From positions 5,883,501 to 5,947,500 of the forward strand of contig CANUEZ040000107.1 in NCBI GenBank assembly GCA_948099385.1: a DNA stretch of 64,000 nt, written 5' to 3'. The position numbers and the translations under genes are program-made. This DNA comes from Fasciola hepatica. Taxonomy: Eukaryota > Platyhelminthes > Trematoda > Plagiorchiida > Fasciolidae. Below the pieces are notes generated by a model. It saw only the letters and a program-made list of their open reading frames with translations, did no database searches and was not told where the DNA came from. Below are positions 22,950-34,249 of the stretch, in pieces. The stretch's first letter is position 1. Every line of letters starts with the position of its first letter.

Positions 22950-24050
22950 AGCATACACTGCGCGTGTTGCCTGCCTGTAGTGCATGACTAACGCAGCTGT
23001 CAGTGGTTAAGTCCTAAGAATTCTTCACACAGGTCACAACCTCCTCCAAACTAGGCTTCACGAACTTTTCACGCTGATTGCTCTCCATTCTGCTTTTATG
23101 TAGTCATTAGTTTTTGTGCGTAAATGGTCCTCGAAGGTTGTTTTCACTGCAATATCAAGAGTTTGTAGATATGAAGGTATTCTTGCGGAAATCAATATTC
23201 CAATTATTTTTTCTATCTGAACGGAAGTTATTCATTTCCTTAGCGCGATGAGCGCTGGCTGAATCCCAGACTAGTAGACCTCATTGATCACCTCGCAAAC
23301 CAAGAGGCAGCAATAAACTGTGCTACTTTCTTGTAACTGCTTGTGTGCGTCAGGCTATTTTGGTTGCAAGAGAGCAGATACATGAGACACGTTCAATATT
23401 TTCTTTTTTACTCTTTGCAATGATTTGAGGCAGGGCTTTCTTTCTGTACAGAGAGACTGCAGAAATACAGATAACGTGTGCTTTTGAAACCAATGGACGA
23501 AATATAGATTGATGATATAGCCTCCTAGTCATTTTAGTTTGAAAGTCCGGATCCATCGAGACCATAGTTTCATCTGAGGCAATCATGTTGGAAGATATTA
23601 GGGAAGGTTCGTTCTGTACACAAATTACTTACGTTCAAATGCACATTTGAAAACTTTAGCATCTTTCAGTTGGAACAGTGCTGTCGATCTTAGAGGCAGT
23701 TCATATCGTTGAAGGAGCATTTCCAGCCAGTTTTGTGATGCTTTGAATTTTCCTGGGGTTGTTTCGGAATTTAGTGCCATTGCATCAGGAAATGTTTGGA
23801 TATCAGTCCTGCACACCACCAAAGTATTGGCTCTCTTGTGAGTAATCTATTTACAGATGATATCTTCCATTTAGGAGATAAATGATTGCTGATCTGATTC
23901 GCACTCGCACTTCTTACCTTTTCCTGAATCTGCTTGTTGACTGAGGTTTCGGTGCTCTGCTGCCGATTTTCGGACCATCGGGAGATCGAAGTTTTCCTGT
24001 TTTCTGAAAGGACTAAGAGTCTTGTGCCGGGAGACACGAACACTTCCTTT
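22950..24050 (-). pseudogene. pogo/Tigger-like DDE transposase relic
   Basis: Read on minus from 24043: a basic stretch, then KFKASQNWLEMLLQRYELPLR (split as KFKASQNWLEML and LQRYELPLR), matching the CENP-B-type helix-turn-helix of pogo transposases. Next comes IASDETMVSMD (first catalytic Asp region, family form MDET), a KKALPQIIAK block, and then near 23290-23230 LLVWDSASAHRAKEM (second Asp, family form LLVWDS). A C-terminal KPSLEEVVTCV segment is visible near 23030. Several stops and shifts split it. No terminal inverted repeats were confirmed. Confidence 0.7.
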
Positions 24051-24619
24051 CTTCGGATCTACGGGGTAGCTTTTTTGCGCTCAGTTTGACTTTGTGGTAA
24101 TTGCACATGCGAAGAGAAACTGTTGGCGCTAGAACTGCACTCCTTTTAGGTCACTCCGGTGACGCACTGAATTATGATCCACTCCGTTTTATTATCGAGT
24201 GCGCACCAGCAGCGTTTGTGCTCCGACTCGCTGATGTGAACCAGGGATGCCAAGCCTTACTGTTTACTCTGCCTAAACAATGTACAGGTGTCTTGTTCCA
24301 AGGTGGATCTGATAGAATGTGACAAAGCGCATTTAGTCTGGGTGAACGCTTCAGATCACTTTTTGTTAGGTCCATCTTGCAATAACTAAGATCGGAAACT
24401 TCATTACACCGAGAGAACATTCAGGCCTAGCGTACTTGGTCAACAAAACGGTCGACCAAGTCGATTGAGCGCTACTGCAGCTGATGTACGGGCAAATTGG
24501 CAAGCAAAAAGGGTTGCGCTTTGTTTTTATCAATACACTGGCTTGGGTACGTTTTACGTTGATTTTCAACTGCCGAGGAGAAAGGAAAAGTTTTCCACGC
24601 TAAAACGGGTCAACAGTTC
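24051..24619. other. Unassigned spacer between pogo relic and CR1 element
   Basis: Two opposing short frames (24101-24322 plus, 24172-24420 minus) overlap the same bases. Neither resembles a known family to me. Confidence 0.35.
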
Positions 24620-26640
24620 AGGTTAAGCTTCATGCTTGTTTGTTAAAATATACATAAGGAAGGGAACTACAAACGTTCTATGCAGCGATAATTTGGCCGG
24701 AAGTCTAAACATAGAATGGGTTAGCGAGCGTGATTGGCTTCGAAAAGGATCGCAATGCAGTGGGTGTAGATAGTCCGCAATGATCTCAGCAAATGAAATA
24801 AATACTGTTATGTGCTTATCATGTAAGTCCGATATGAGGTCTCTTAAGGCTATATCAGAGACAAGAATGACGATTCGCAGACCTCTGCGAAGGGTGATGT
24901 TCTTTTTCAACAGACCAAGAAAATTATTGGAGAACAATATAGAATAAAGGGAAATATACACTGGCGTACGAAGGAAAAAATTGTAAATTGCGGAGCACTG
25001 AACTATCGAAGTTTACGAATTCAAATGGATGGTCTACGGAATTTTCCAAAAGTAATTTTTATGTGTGAAGACCAGTGTAAGTTCTCTTGTAAAGGTACAC
25101 CGAGGTAATTCACATGGTTCCCACGTGCGCGAGAAGTACAGTTAATAGTAGTGCTATCTTCTGTGAAACGCTATCTCAAAGTGGAAAAATGCACTCTTGA
25201 CAGTTGGCACTGTTTAACAGATGACCAGGCTGCTCAGAAAAGTTTTGGATATGTGCGATATTTTCAGGGGACTCATCTGAATATGACTGCTGAGAGACAG
25301 ACCGAGCCAAAACAACGTCATTGACATACTTGGCTAGGCGGGCTGGGTGGGTTGCAGTTAAGTCGCTACTGTAGGTGGTGGATAAGTATGGAGAAAGAAC
25401 AGCTCTCTGGAGAACACTGCTTAAGAGATGTCTGGAAACGTTTCTCCCAACTTTGATACACTGGGTTCTACCCGAGAAGTTGTCTTTCAACCGGTCAAAT
25501 AAGTATGTGAGGCAGCTAAAAGATTCCAATTTTTGAGAAGCAAGGATCCCGGTACACTGTCAAGTACTGATGTGTAGTCAAGAAAGGCACACCTTACTGA
25601 TTCGCACGAATCATTGAGGGATTTTGCGATGTTATGGACTATACACGCTACTGCGTCGATTGCGAAACGCCGGGGTTCATACACAAAGTGGTATTCGTCA
25701 GTGAGACTTGTGACCGTGTTTCGAGGGCGCTGAAGTACCGCACGTTCAGCTAGCTTCAACCCCGACTAGGAAAGTGCAGCTGAGCGGAAATTGTTGGTCC
25801 CCGTTTGGTTGCCCGACCGTTTTTGGTGTGGGAATGATTGTGACAGGACGCCAACAGTCAAGAATGGAGAACGATTTAGGTGAATGATTGTTAACAGGAA
25901 TCAATAGCCCAGAGAGAGATCGAGCCCGATATTTGAGTACTGCCGACGATAGACCGTCCGGTTCAGAAGCTTTGGTTAACTTGTTGGACTGTTGAAAAAA
26001 AAACAAAGTCAAGACGTTCGGTTTCTTTTTTTCCAAGTTTGATACTCTACTGACCTGAGGTGGATTGCGCGTTTTGTAGGCTAACTTCTTCCTGAGTAGA
26101 CTTTTGAGATACGGTAAAACCACTCTTGCTAGCTGGAAGTAGACCGTTTCGTTAGGATGATAAATTTTAAAGATATGATCTATGATTACGGCCGTGAAAT
26201 ATACCGAAAAGAAGTGGCTGAAGCTGTGTTGTAGCCAGTAGCTGGCAAGAAACAAAGAACGGTTGAACAGCGGGAGGTTTTCGTTAGCCAAGTCCCAGTG
26301 AGAAAAACGGATCTGTTTAGTGTGTATGTAGAATGAGTGACCGTGTTTCCAGTATATTTTTGTGGAGATATGTGATATACTGTCATTTCTCGCACTAAGG
26401 GGCGCGCTTATTCTAACGGAAAAGAGTTGCGGGTGATTGGTTAGGATACAGTCTAACTGTGAGTTACAACGGGTCGGGGCAAGACAAATACCATTGAGAT
26501 TAAAAAATGAGAGCGGATGCCTAGATATATGAATAAAGTCTCCTACAACGATATGGAGATTATCATCTATCAACGGCACAAGGAAAAGTAAAAACGAACC
26601 ATAGAAGGAGTTAACTGTTGCTACCCAGTTTGGCCAGGTT
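24620..26640 (-). mobile_element. CR1-clade non-LTR retrotransposon relic, left copy
   Basis: On minus, 26579 to 25746 reads HIVVGDFIHI, LDCILTNHPQLF, FSHWDLANENLP and KASEPDGLSSAVLK, then WRPVTIIPTPK. 25759-25487 holds LAERAVLQRP, FVYEPRRF and AFLDYTSVLDSVPG (RT motif A). 25529-25176 holds VLQRAVLSP and KYVNDVVLA (YADD replaced by YVND). 24961-24623 is the tail. Each piece is in a different frame, so the element is dead. Its 5' half lies inside the inverted duplication and is mirrored at 33020-34034. Confidence 0.8.
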
Positions 26641-27289
26641 TCGAAGACCCAAACTGAAAATGCTCCACAGTCGAATTGTTTTGACCGTCGTTACTTCACA
26701 ATACTCGTCAGCGTGCTTCTGCCTTATCGAATCACTTAGTGCCAGACGGTTTCGACTAGGGCTTATTATTGGGGTGGGCTTTATATGAAAGGAATCCCGA
26801 AATGCCCAGCTAGGGCCTAATATTGAAGGTAGGTCTTCTTATCGGAGAAACACAGTAGTACCAAAATGCGCAGTTCCTGTTTTGACCTTAACTGCTGAGT
26901 CGTGCCAGTTGATCCTAAGTTGTCGGTCGCTACAGTATGGTTTGCATCCGACCTCAGCAATGACGATAGTTCAGATTCGTGATCATTTGAACTTGTCTGA
27001 AGCTTTCACAACCTTCGAATCTCTCTTTATAGTCGTGGCAAGCATTCGGAAGGTTTGTCTGCTTCCCGCGATACACCGTCGACATCCATAGCAACGTCTC
27101 ACTAAGTGATATGTTTAAAATCCCCAGCTGCTGAACTCATTTTGATTTGGTCTTCCGTTGAAATTATGGGTTTTGTTTTTCTCTACCACCTCAGCGCAGA
27201 CCGAAAAAATGGCAAGGTAATGGGGCCACAACTCCTGATATTTTCGACCCGTGAGTTGTTCATTTCCCCGTTTCGTACCTAGCAATCCT

Positions 27290-27500
27290 AAAATATCCGT
27301 CTCCTACGACGAGAATACACTTTGGCGTGGTATGTTTGCTTCTGTTCTTCTACGACTCAACCAGCCATACAAGATGGCATGTTGGAGCAAGAGTTGCAGT
27401 CATGCCTTTCAAATCAATGAACAGGGACGAGGAAGTTAGTCTTGCTGAACCATTTTTTGTTTTAGTACGGAGCTAGTTGAGTTGCCCGCGAAACCAAAGC
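27290..27500 (+). mobile_element. RTE 5'-end relic in left arm
   Basis: It starts cctacgacgagaatacactttgg, which is the diverged form of the RTE start catcacgacgagactgcac at 2040, followed by matching pieces (ggcgtggtatg, tacaagatggca, gcagtcatgcc). It is mirrored at about 32158-32368. Confidence 0.5.
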
Positions 27501-27572
27501 AAATCCAGCGAAGAACGAAGTAAGATTAGGACTATATATGCGGTAAAATTGGGGTACAAATGAGTGAGATAA

Positions 27573-28133
27573 ATGAAAGTACACACCTCACCGGTCATCG
27601 ATCACGGGGTTCAACAACGGACCTGGTCAATCGTCCGACAGTCAACGGGCAGTGAACTTTTCAAACAAGATGATACCCACCAGTCAACTGCAGCTGTTTC
27701 ACAGGGTCACGTTGAAGAAGAGGTAATGAACAATAATGGGCTAGGTAATCCAGTATTCCCATTGACAGAAGGCTCTGTCTGTACAGTGTGTTTTTTAAGT
27801 CGTGAAAAGAAATTCTGGAAATGTGTCTCAGCCCACCTGAACTGCATTCTGCACGGGATTACTTTTGTGCTTCTCAGTAGGCAAACTATCGAAAAATCTT
27901 CTCAGGCTCAGAGAGGCCAGCCTGATTGCTCAGATCGTATGTTTTGCACACTGAAAAAATTCTCGCCCGTAAAAGCTTCCGTGAAACCAAGATTATCGAC
28001 GGCCAAATATCAGCATGTAGTCGATTCCTCGGTGCTCTGCAAGGAGTTAGTTAAGATTAAATGTTCTGAAGTCGATGGATCACATTGCTTTCCCACAGTC
28101 TTATTGTACGCGGTACCAGGTTATTGTTATTAA
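27573..28133 (+). CDS. Unrecognised 186-codon frame, left arm
   Basis: ATG-initiated, 186 codons, ending at TAA 26 bases before the arm ends. It has a polar N-terminal half, a Cys-containing centre (VCTVCFLSREKKFW, SAHLNCILHG) and a Lys/Ser-rich end. I do not recognise a domain, signal peptide or membrane segment. It is intact and identical in both arms of the inverted duplication, which is expected for a recent copy even without selection. It sits downstream of an RTE 5'-end relic and inside an NFS1 intron, so it may be a chance frame or part of an unknown mobile element. Confidence 0.3.
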   Translation: MKVHTSPVIDHGVQQRTWSIVRQSTGSELFKQDDTHQSTAAVSQGHVEEEVMNNNGLGNPVFPLTEGSVCTVCFLSREKKFWKCVSAHLNCILHGITFVLLSRQTIEKSSQAQRGQPDCSDRMFCTLKKFSPVKASVKPRLSTAKYQHVVDSSVLCKELVKIKCSEVDGSHCFPTVLLYAVPGYCY

Positions 28134-28833
28134 TACCAATTCCTTTTTGAATATATCGGACAATCAATTAGTTGGATCTGTCGCACTAGTGGAAAGCTGA
28201 AAATCACGATGCATGTGGTGCATATAAAATCCGTTGAAGGCATGTAAATCTTATTTTAAAAGATCCATAATGTGAACTAATAGGAGTATTACTATTCAAA
28301 CGCCATAATGTTTCCCTGTCGCTGATCCGGAAAGCTAAATGTCTCATTAGTTTGCGTGGGGCATTTTCTTCCCGGCATTGTCATGCAGTGTCTGGACGAG
28401 TATGTCTTCATTCGTTCGAGGTTTTTTTCTTCGTCTTGCCAGCGTGTGGCAGCCTTTCATTTGTTATGGTAAAGTAGCATAAGGGACATTGGAGAATCTT
28501 GGGCACAGCGGCCATGTTTATTGGATTCCTTTGTTCCCTTATTAATATTTCCGGCCTTCTAGTGAAGGATTATCCTTTTGGAAATGTCTATCAAAGTAAT
28601 ATCGCGATTCAGTGTTATCTTTCACCTTAAATTATTCAATTTTCTAACAAAGGAGCACTTCGCTTTATGCGAAAAACCGTGCAGCAATACCATAACTTGA
28701 CTTAACTGGAAGAAGTTGCAGTCAACTTGTGTTAAAAGCAAATAATTCTAGTGAAACACGTAGTCGCCTTGATTTCTGAATAACATTGATTTGTTCTTGT
28801 ATTCGACCATATCGGTAACGGTACTGTGTGTAG

Positions 28834-29015
28834 AAATACATGGAATACATTTGGTAGTGACACGGATCGGAAGTTAGAAGACATTGTCGAACTGCCCACA
28901 CCCATTAATCTCAATAAAGACGTGCTACAGACTGGTAATCCTGGTAATGCTCCATTGAATCAGTCAGGAAGCTGCTTCAAAAGTGTAATGACTGTGAAGC
29001 GAGACCGTAGATCAG
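28834..29015 (+). other. Candidate exon 1 of an unknown gene in the palindrome loop
   Basis: An open frame after tgtgtag runs to a textbook donor (ATCAG then GTAAGAG at 29016). It encodes a polar peptide beginning NTWNTFGSDTDRKLEDIV and ending KRDRRS. The leftover G is in phase with the acceptor at 29312 (cctcag then CC). It matches no protein I know. It could be a decayed or chance pair, since it lies in an intron full of mobile DNA. Confidence 0.25.
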
Positions 29016-29312
29016 GTAAGAGACTAGGGCTCCACATTTTGTTATCACTTTTGATCATCCACTAGATTACTGTTCAAATTTAAATGACTAGCTAGTTCAT
29101 CTGTGCTTACTCACAAACATGGAGCTACGAGAAGTGCATCCATATATTCAACATAACCCCCCACCCTTCAGTAAGTCGTCCTCAATACGGAAAGAATGAT
29201 CGAAGTAAATGAATTAAATCCTAATTGTCATGGTATGCACTCGTTTATATCATCCTGTAATCGCAACCACCCTAATTAGATAAAGATGTATTGGGTATAC
29301 CACCATCCTCAG

Positions 29313-29680
29313 CCAGATATGATCTAATTATACGATCAGCGCGAATGCGCATCACCGTTATTTCAATCAGTCCCGCCAGGACTGTCACTTTCGCATGCTG
29401 GTTGGTATCGATAATCCTCGAAAACGATGGGTCTCCTACAGACTACCGCTATTTTTGCGCCTCTCAACCTTCAGTTCGACCTGACAGTATACCACGTGTT
29501 CATTCCGCTACCCGAATGGAACCAGTATGTCGTTCTGTAACTGTCACTCAAACCAATAATAGTAGATGTTCTAAGACCTCTCCAATACTGGCGATTCGAA
29601 CACCTACAACACACTTTTCCTGTCAACGACCCCGTCAATCAGTGTTGAGTCAATGCACCCCTTCATACTTAAGCGACTAA
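29313..29680 (+). other. Candidate exon 2 paired with 28834-29015
   Basis: It starts after ccatcctcag at 29312 and joins in phase (G|CC) to an open frame of about 122 codons, ending at TAA. The peptide is Ser/Thr/Arg-rich without domain signals. A competing frame inside it (HHRYFNQSRQDCHFRM) looks equally protein-like, which weakens the case. Confidence 0.2.
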
Positions 29681-29749
29681 TTGTTTTTCTGGTCATGCAA
29701 ACTCCTCCAATGACCGGTTTCATCTTCCTCTCCACAGGATTATCTCACC

Positions 29750-29751
<2 letters not shown>

Positions 29752-29804
<53 letters not shown>
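29752..29804. repeat. (TG)n microsatellite near palindrome centre
   Basis: About 26 TG units, ending 25 bases before the symmetry centre of the inverted duplication (about 29829). Confidence 0.95.
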
Positions 29805-29805
<1 letters not shown>

Positions 29806-29869
29806 GTAGTTGGCGGGCACATGCACACGCGTATCGGTAGTTTTTTAAACACGATGAATCCTCGACAGA

Positions 29870-30620
29870 CTTATTAGTTTTATTTTTTACAACCTTCAGT
29901 CATGGAGTTTATTGAGTGTTAGTCCCAATGAGTGGCGTTTATCTTAGTGCTTCCAAGTAACCTTAACCCTTAATGTTGCGCAAATAGTATGCGGATTCAT
30001 TGATGAAAATTGTCTGCGCATAGCGTCGATTGGGTTGGGAGTCTGTGAAGGAACCAATCACAGAACTCCATCCACTGGGGGAAATCCCTTTAAAACGTAG
30101 TTTGGGTTGGATTTTGTCTGTAGCTTTGGTATCCTTGTTTTCTGAGTATTTTAAAAGCAGAAGCCGTTGATATTCTCAATCTGCTGGAGGCTGTTCGAAT
30201 AGAAGTACTGGGTTCACCGGCCACGAGATCTTCCAGTGCGGAAATCTGACTTTCGCTGGTGGCTGTTATCGGGCGCCCCGTCGGCTTACGCGGATGAACG
30301 CTTCCGTAAGCAGTTAGTTTTCGAACAAGGCGAAAACAAAATAACAGCAACGGTTTTAGCCGATCCGGATGCCTGCGGTGAAATTCTTCGCATGCTTCTC
30401 GTAAGCAAAGACCTGTTCTCAACAAAGCCAACCCGACCATCTCAGAGAGCGACGAAGCCATACGAAGAAGGCGCATGAACGAGAGCTGATTGGCACTAGC
30501 CAATGCTCCTTCCGAATATTTCAGCTGGGTTGAATTCTTGTCGAAAGACGCCCCAAATGTCAGTGTGTGCGCTTGTGTGCCCACCAACACCATGCATGCA
30601 CGAGGGCGTGTTTTAGACAT
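29870..30620 (-). pseudogene. Mariner-like transposase relic with N-terminal helix-turn-helix
   Basis: On minus, 30470 to 30096 reads LREACEEFHRRHPDRL, LVRKLTAYGSV, GRPITATSESQI, STSIRTASSRLRIS and FKILRKQGYQSYR. This is the double helix-turn-helix layout (ATGSV..GRP..SIR..L.IS..S..IL) of mariner-type transposases and related DUF4817 proteins. Further down (30040-29940), FINESAYYLRNI resembles the first catalytic region DEAxF with Asp replaced by Asn. Stops interrupt it. Confidence 0.6.
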
Positions 30621-30814
30621 GTATGCTTTGGTTATGCACTAGGCAACACAACCTGATTCCTCAGATGAAAAACGCACCAAATTTGATCTTCGAACGAGAT
30701 GCAGGTTGTTACCATATCCGAACACATGGCTCAGCAACCAGCATACACATTGAGCTTTACCAATAAACTGAGATGATTCGAGGGCAAGGAAGCCTCCCCA
30801 CTGGAGTTAGTGAA

Positions 30815-30945
30815 AATGACCGAAACACCTGCTGTTCATGTCTGGTCATCAAAAAGATCACAGATTAGACAGGCCTTGGGTGAAATCAGGGTGACTGAAT
30901 GAGCGCATCTCTATGCCTACGCACGTGGGCCCAAACTAGAAACAA
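30815..30945. repeat. Short interspersed repeat shared with 55240-55355
   Basis: The two places share acctg.tgt.catgtctgg, gacaggccttg.gtgaaa, gtgactg..tgcgcatctct and gcgcacgt..gc..a.ctagaaa, in the same orientation. The family is unknown. No coding sense was found. Confidence 0.55.
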
Positions 30946-31524
30946 AAATAAAATGCAGTGGTGCAGGTTAGGGGTCGCGACTGACACACGCATCAGCCAC
31001 GTAGTGATGTGTACACCCAGATTAAGCTGTATTCCCGTTGATGAACGCATCATTGTCAAATCACATATGCATGTCGCGCACGTTCAGGCACGAAATGTTT
31101 GTGCTACATTCAGGATAGGAGACATTAGTCTACGCAAATCATGCAAACAATTTCGCCGCGGATCCTAGATTGTGCACGCACACTTATACGCTTACTCAGC
31201 CACCCAGCTGTCAACCAAGGCCTGCCTGCTCCGTGGTCCTTCAACCATCAGGGTTTCAACAACAGGTGCATTGTATTTCGATACCGGATGGAGCTGAACC
31301 CTTTGGCCTTGGTTTCTTAGTCGCCCACGCTCTTATGCGTCTCACGTGACATGTTTGCGACGCGCGTCGTGTGCAACTACCAGGATCACACAGAGTAGGT
31401 TTTGTGAAATGCGTTGAGAAACAAAGGGAAATGTGAATGTAGATTTAACACAATTAACTGAAAATATCCGAATGAAGGATCAAAACACTCCGTAGAGTCC
31501 GGTATATTCAAAAAGGAATTGGTA

Positions 31525-32085
31525 TTAATAACAATAACCTGGTACCGCGTACAATAAGACTGTGGGAAAGCAATGTGATCCATCGACTTCAGAACATTTA
31601 ATCTTAACTAACTCCTTGCAGAGCACCGAGGAATCGACTACATGCTGATATTTGGCCGTCGATAATCTTGGTTTCACGGAAGCTTTTACGGGCGAGAATT
31701 TTTTCAGTGTGCAAAACATACGATCTGAGCAATCAGGCTGGCCTCTCTGAGCCTGAGAAGATTTTTCGATAGTTTGCCTACTGAGAAGCACAAAAGTAAT
31801 CCCGTGCAGAATGCAGTTCAGGTGGGCTGAGACACATTTCCAGAATTTCTTTTCACGACTTAAAAAACACACTGTACAGACAGAGCCTTCTGTCAATGGG
31901 AATACTGGATTACCTAGCCCATTATTGTTCATTACCTCTTCTTCAACGTGACCCTGTGAAACAGCTGCAGTTGACTGGTGGGTATCATCTTGTTTGAAAA
32001 GTTCACTGCCCGTTGACTGTCGGACGATTGACCAGGTCCGTTGTTGAACCCCGTGATCGATGACCGGTGAGGTGTGTACTTTCAT
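31525..32085 (-). CDS. Unrecognised 186-codon frame, right arm
   Basis: It is the mirror copy of the frame at 27573-28133, identical in protein sequence. It has no recognised domain. See the left-arm entry for its composition. Confidence 0.3.
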   Translation of the reverse strand: MKVHTSPVIDHGVQQRTWSIVRQSTGSELFKQDDTHQSTAAVSQGHVEEEVMNNNGLGNPVFPLTEGSVCTVCFLSREKKFWKCVSAHLNCILHGITFVLLSRQTIEKSSQAQRGQPDCSDRMFCTLKKFSPVKASVKPRLSTAKYQHVVDSSVLCKELVKIKCSEVDGSHCFPTVLLYAVPGYCY

Positions 32086-33019
32086 TTATCTCACTCATTT
32101 GTACCCCAATTTTACCGCATATATAGTCCTAATCTTACTTCGTTCTTCGCTGGATTTGCTTTGGTTTCGCGGGCAACTCAACTAGCTCCGTACTAAAACA
32201 AAAAATGGTTCAGCAAGACTAACTTCCTCGTCCCTGTTCATTGATTTGAAAGGCATGACTGCAACTCTTGCTCCAACATGCCATCTTGTATGGCTGGTTG
32301 AGTCGTAGAAGAACAGAAGCAAACATACCACGCCAAAGTGTATTCTCGTCGTAGGAGACGGATATTTTAGGATTGCTAGGTACGAAACGGGGAAATGAAC
32401 AACTCACGGGTCGAAAATATCAGGAGTTGTGGCCCCATTACCTTGCCATTTTTTCGGTCTGCGCTGAGGTGGTAGAGAAAAACAAAACCCATAATTTCAA
32501 CGGAAGACCAAATCAAAATGAGTTCAGCAGCTGGGGATTTTAAACATATCACTTAGTGAGACGTTGCTATGGATGTCGACGGTGTATCGCGGGAAGCAGA
32601 CAAACCTTCCGAATGCTTGCCACGACTATAAAGAGAGATTCGAAGGTTGTGAAAGCTTCAGACAAGTTCAAATGATCACGAATCTGAACTATCGTCATTG
32701 CTGAGGTCGGATGCAAACCATACTGTAGCGACCGACAACTTAGGATCAACTGGCACGACTCAGCAGTTAAGGTCAAAACAGGAACTGCGCATTTTGGTAC
32801 TACTGTGTTTCTCCGATAAGAAGACCTACCTTCAATATTAGGCCCTAGCTGGGCATTTCGGGATTCCTTTCATATAAAGCCCACCCCAATAATAAGCCCT
32901 AGTCGAAACCGTCTGGCACTAAGTGATTCGATAAGGCAGAAGCACGCTGACGAGTATTGTGAAGTAACGACGGTCAAAACAATTCGACTGTGGAGCATTT
33001 TCAGTTTGGGTCTTCGAAA

Positions 33020-34034
33020 CCTGGCCAAACTGGGTAGCAACAGTTAACTCCTTCTATGGTTCGTTTTTACTTTTCCTTGTGCCGTTGATAGATGATAATC
33101 TCCATATCGTTGTAGGAGACTTTATTCATATATCTAGGCATCCGCTCTCATTTTTTAATCTCAATGGTATTTGTCTTGCCCCGACCCGTTGTAACTCACA
33201 GTTAGACTGTATCCTAACCAATCACCCGCAACTCTTTTCCGTTAGAATAAGCGCGCCCCTTAGTGCGAGAAATGACAGTATATCACATATCTCCACAAAA
33301 ATATACTGGAAACACGGTCACTCATTCTACATACACACTAAACAGATCCGTTTTTCTCACTGGGACTTGGCTAACGAAAACCTCCCGCTGTTCAACCGTT
33401 CTTTGTTTCTTGCCAGCTACTGGCTACAACACAGCTTCAGCCACTTCTTTTCGGTATATTTCACGGCCGTAATCATAGATCATATCTTTAAAATTTATCA
33501 TCCTAACGAAACGGTCTACTTCCAGCTAGCAAGAGTGGTTTTACCGTATCTCAAAAGTCTACTCAGGAAGAAGTTAGCCTACAAAACGCGCAATCCACCT
33601 CAGGTCAGTAGAGTATCAAACTTGGAAAAAAAGAAACCGAACGTCTTGACTTTGTTTTTTTTTTCAACAGTCCAACAAGTTAACCAAAGCTTCTGAACCG
33701 GACGGTCTATCGTCGGCAGTACTCAAATATCGGGCTCGATCTCTCTCTGGGCTATTGATTCCTGTTAACAATCATTCACCTAAATCGTTCTCCATTCTTG
33801 ACTGTTGGCGTCCTGTCACAATCATTCCCACACCAAAAACGGTCGGGCAACCAAACGGGGACCAACAATTTCCGCTCAGCTGCACTTTCCTAGTCGGGGT
33901 TGAAGCTAGCTGAACGTGCGGTACTTCAGCGCCCTCGAAACACGGTCACAAGTCTCACTGACGAATACCACTTTGTGTATGAACCCCGGCGTTTCGCAAT
34001 CGACGCAGTAGCGTGTATAGTCCATAACATCGCA
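33020..34034 (+). mobile_element. CR1-clade relic, right (inverted) copy, truncated
   Basis: It contains the same endonuclease and early RT region as the left CR1 (33079-33696 and on), then stops at the arm boundary. One extra T in the run near 33655 shifts the frame that stays open on the left. Confidence 0.8.
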
Positions 34035-34249
34035 GTGAAGAATATAGGATCAAACTGATTCATGGTTAGGGACTGAATAACGGCGAGGTTAAGACTGGAG
34101 AAACAGTAATAATGAGGGCTGGACCTTGGTTCGAACGTCTGTTGAACTCTGCACCGCTTGATAGACAACATCTGGTGCTGCACGACCAACCACTTTGCTT
34201 CTTGAAAGGACATTCTAGTTAGTAAACATAGAGAAACAGTTTAACAATC

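Larger units (their letters stand above)
25625..28161. repeat. Left arm of 2.5-kb inverted duplication
   Basis: It is the reverse complement of 31497-34034. Coordinates of matching landmarks sum to 59658 along most of the arm and to 59659 outside a single A-run length difference (9 versus 10 bases, near 25996 and 33655). No substitutions were seen in the compared reading frames. It contains the CR1 5' half, an RTE 5'-end relic and the 186-codon frame. Confidence 0.93.
31497..34034. repeat. Right arm of 2.5-kb inverted duplication
   Basis: It is the reverse complement of 25625-28161. Its outer end cuts the CR1 element in mid-RT, whereas the left CR1 continues for another 1 kb. The right arm is therefore the derived copy. 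Confidence 0.93.

Noticed and set aside
29653..29877. Frame with a Val-Cys run
   Set aside because: It is translation of the (TG)n tract.
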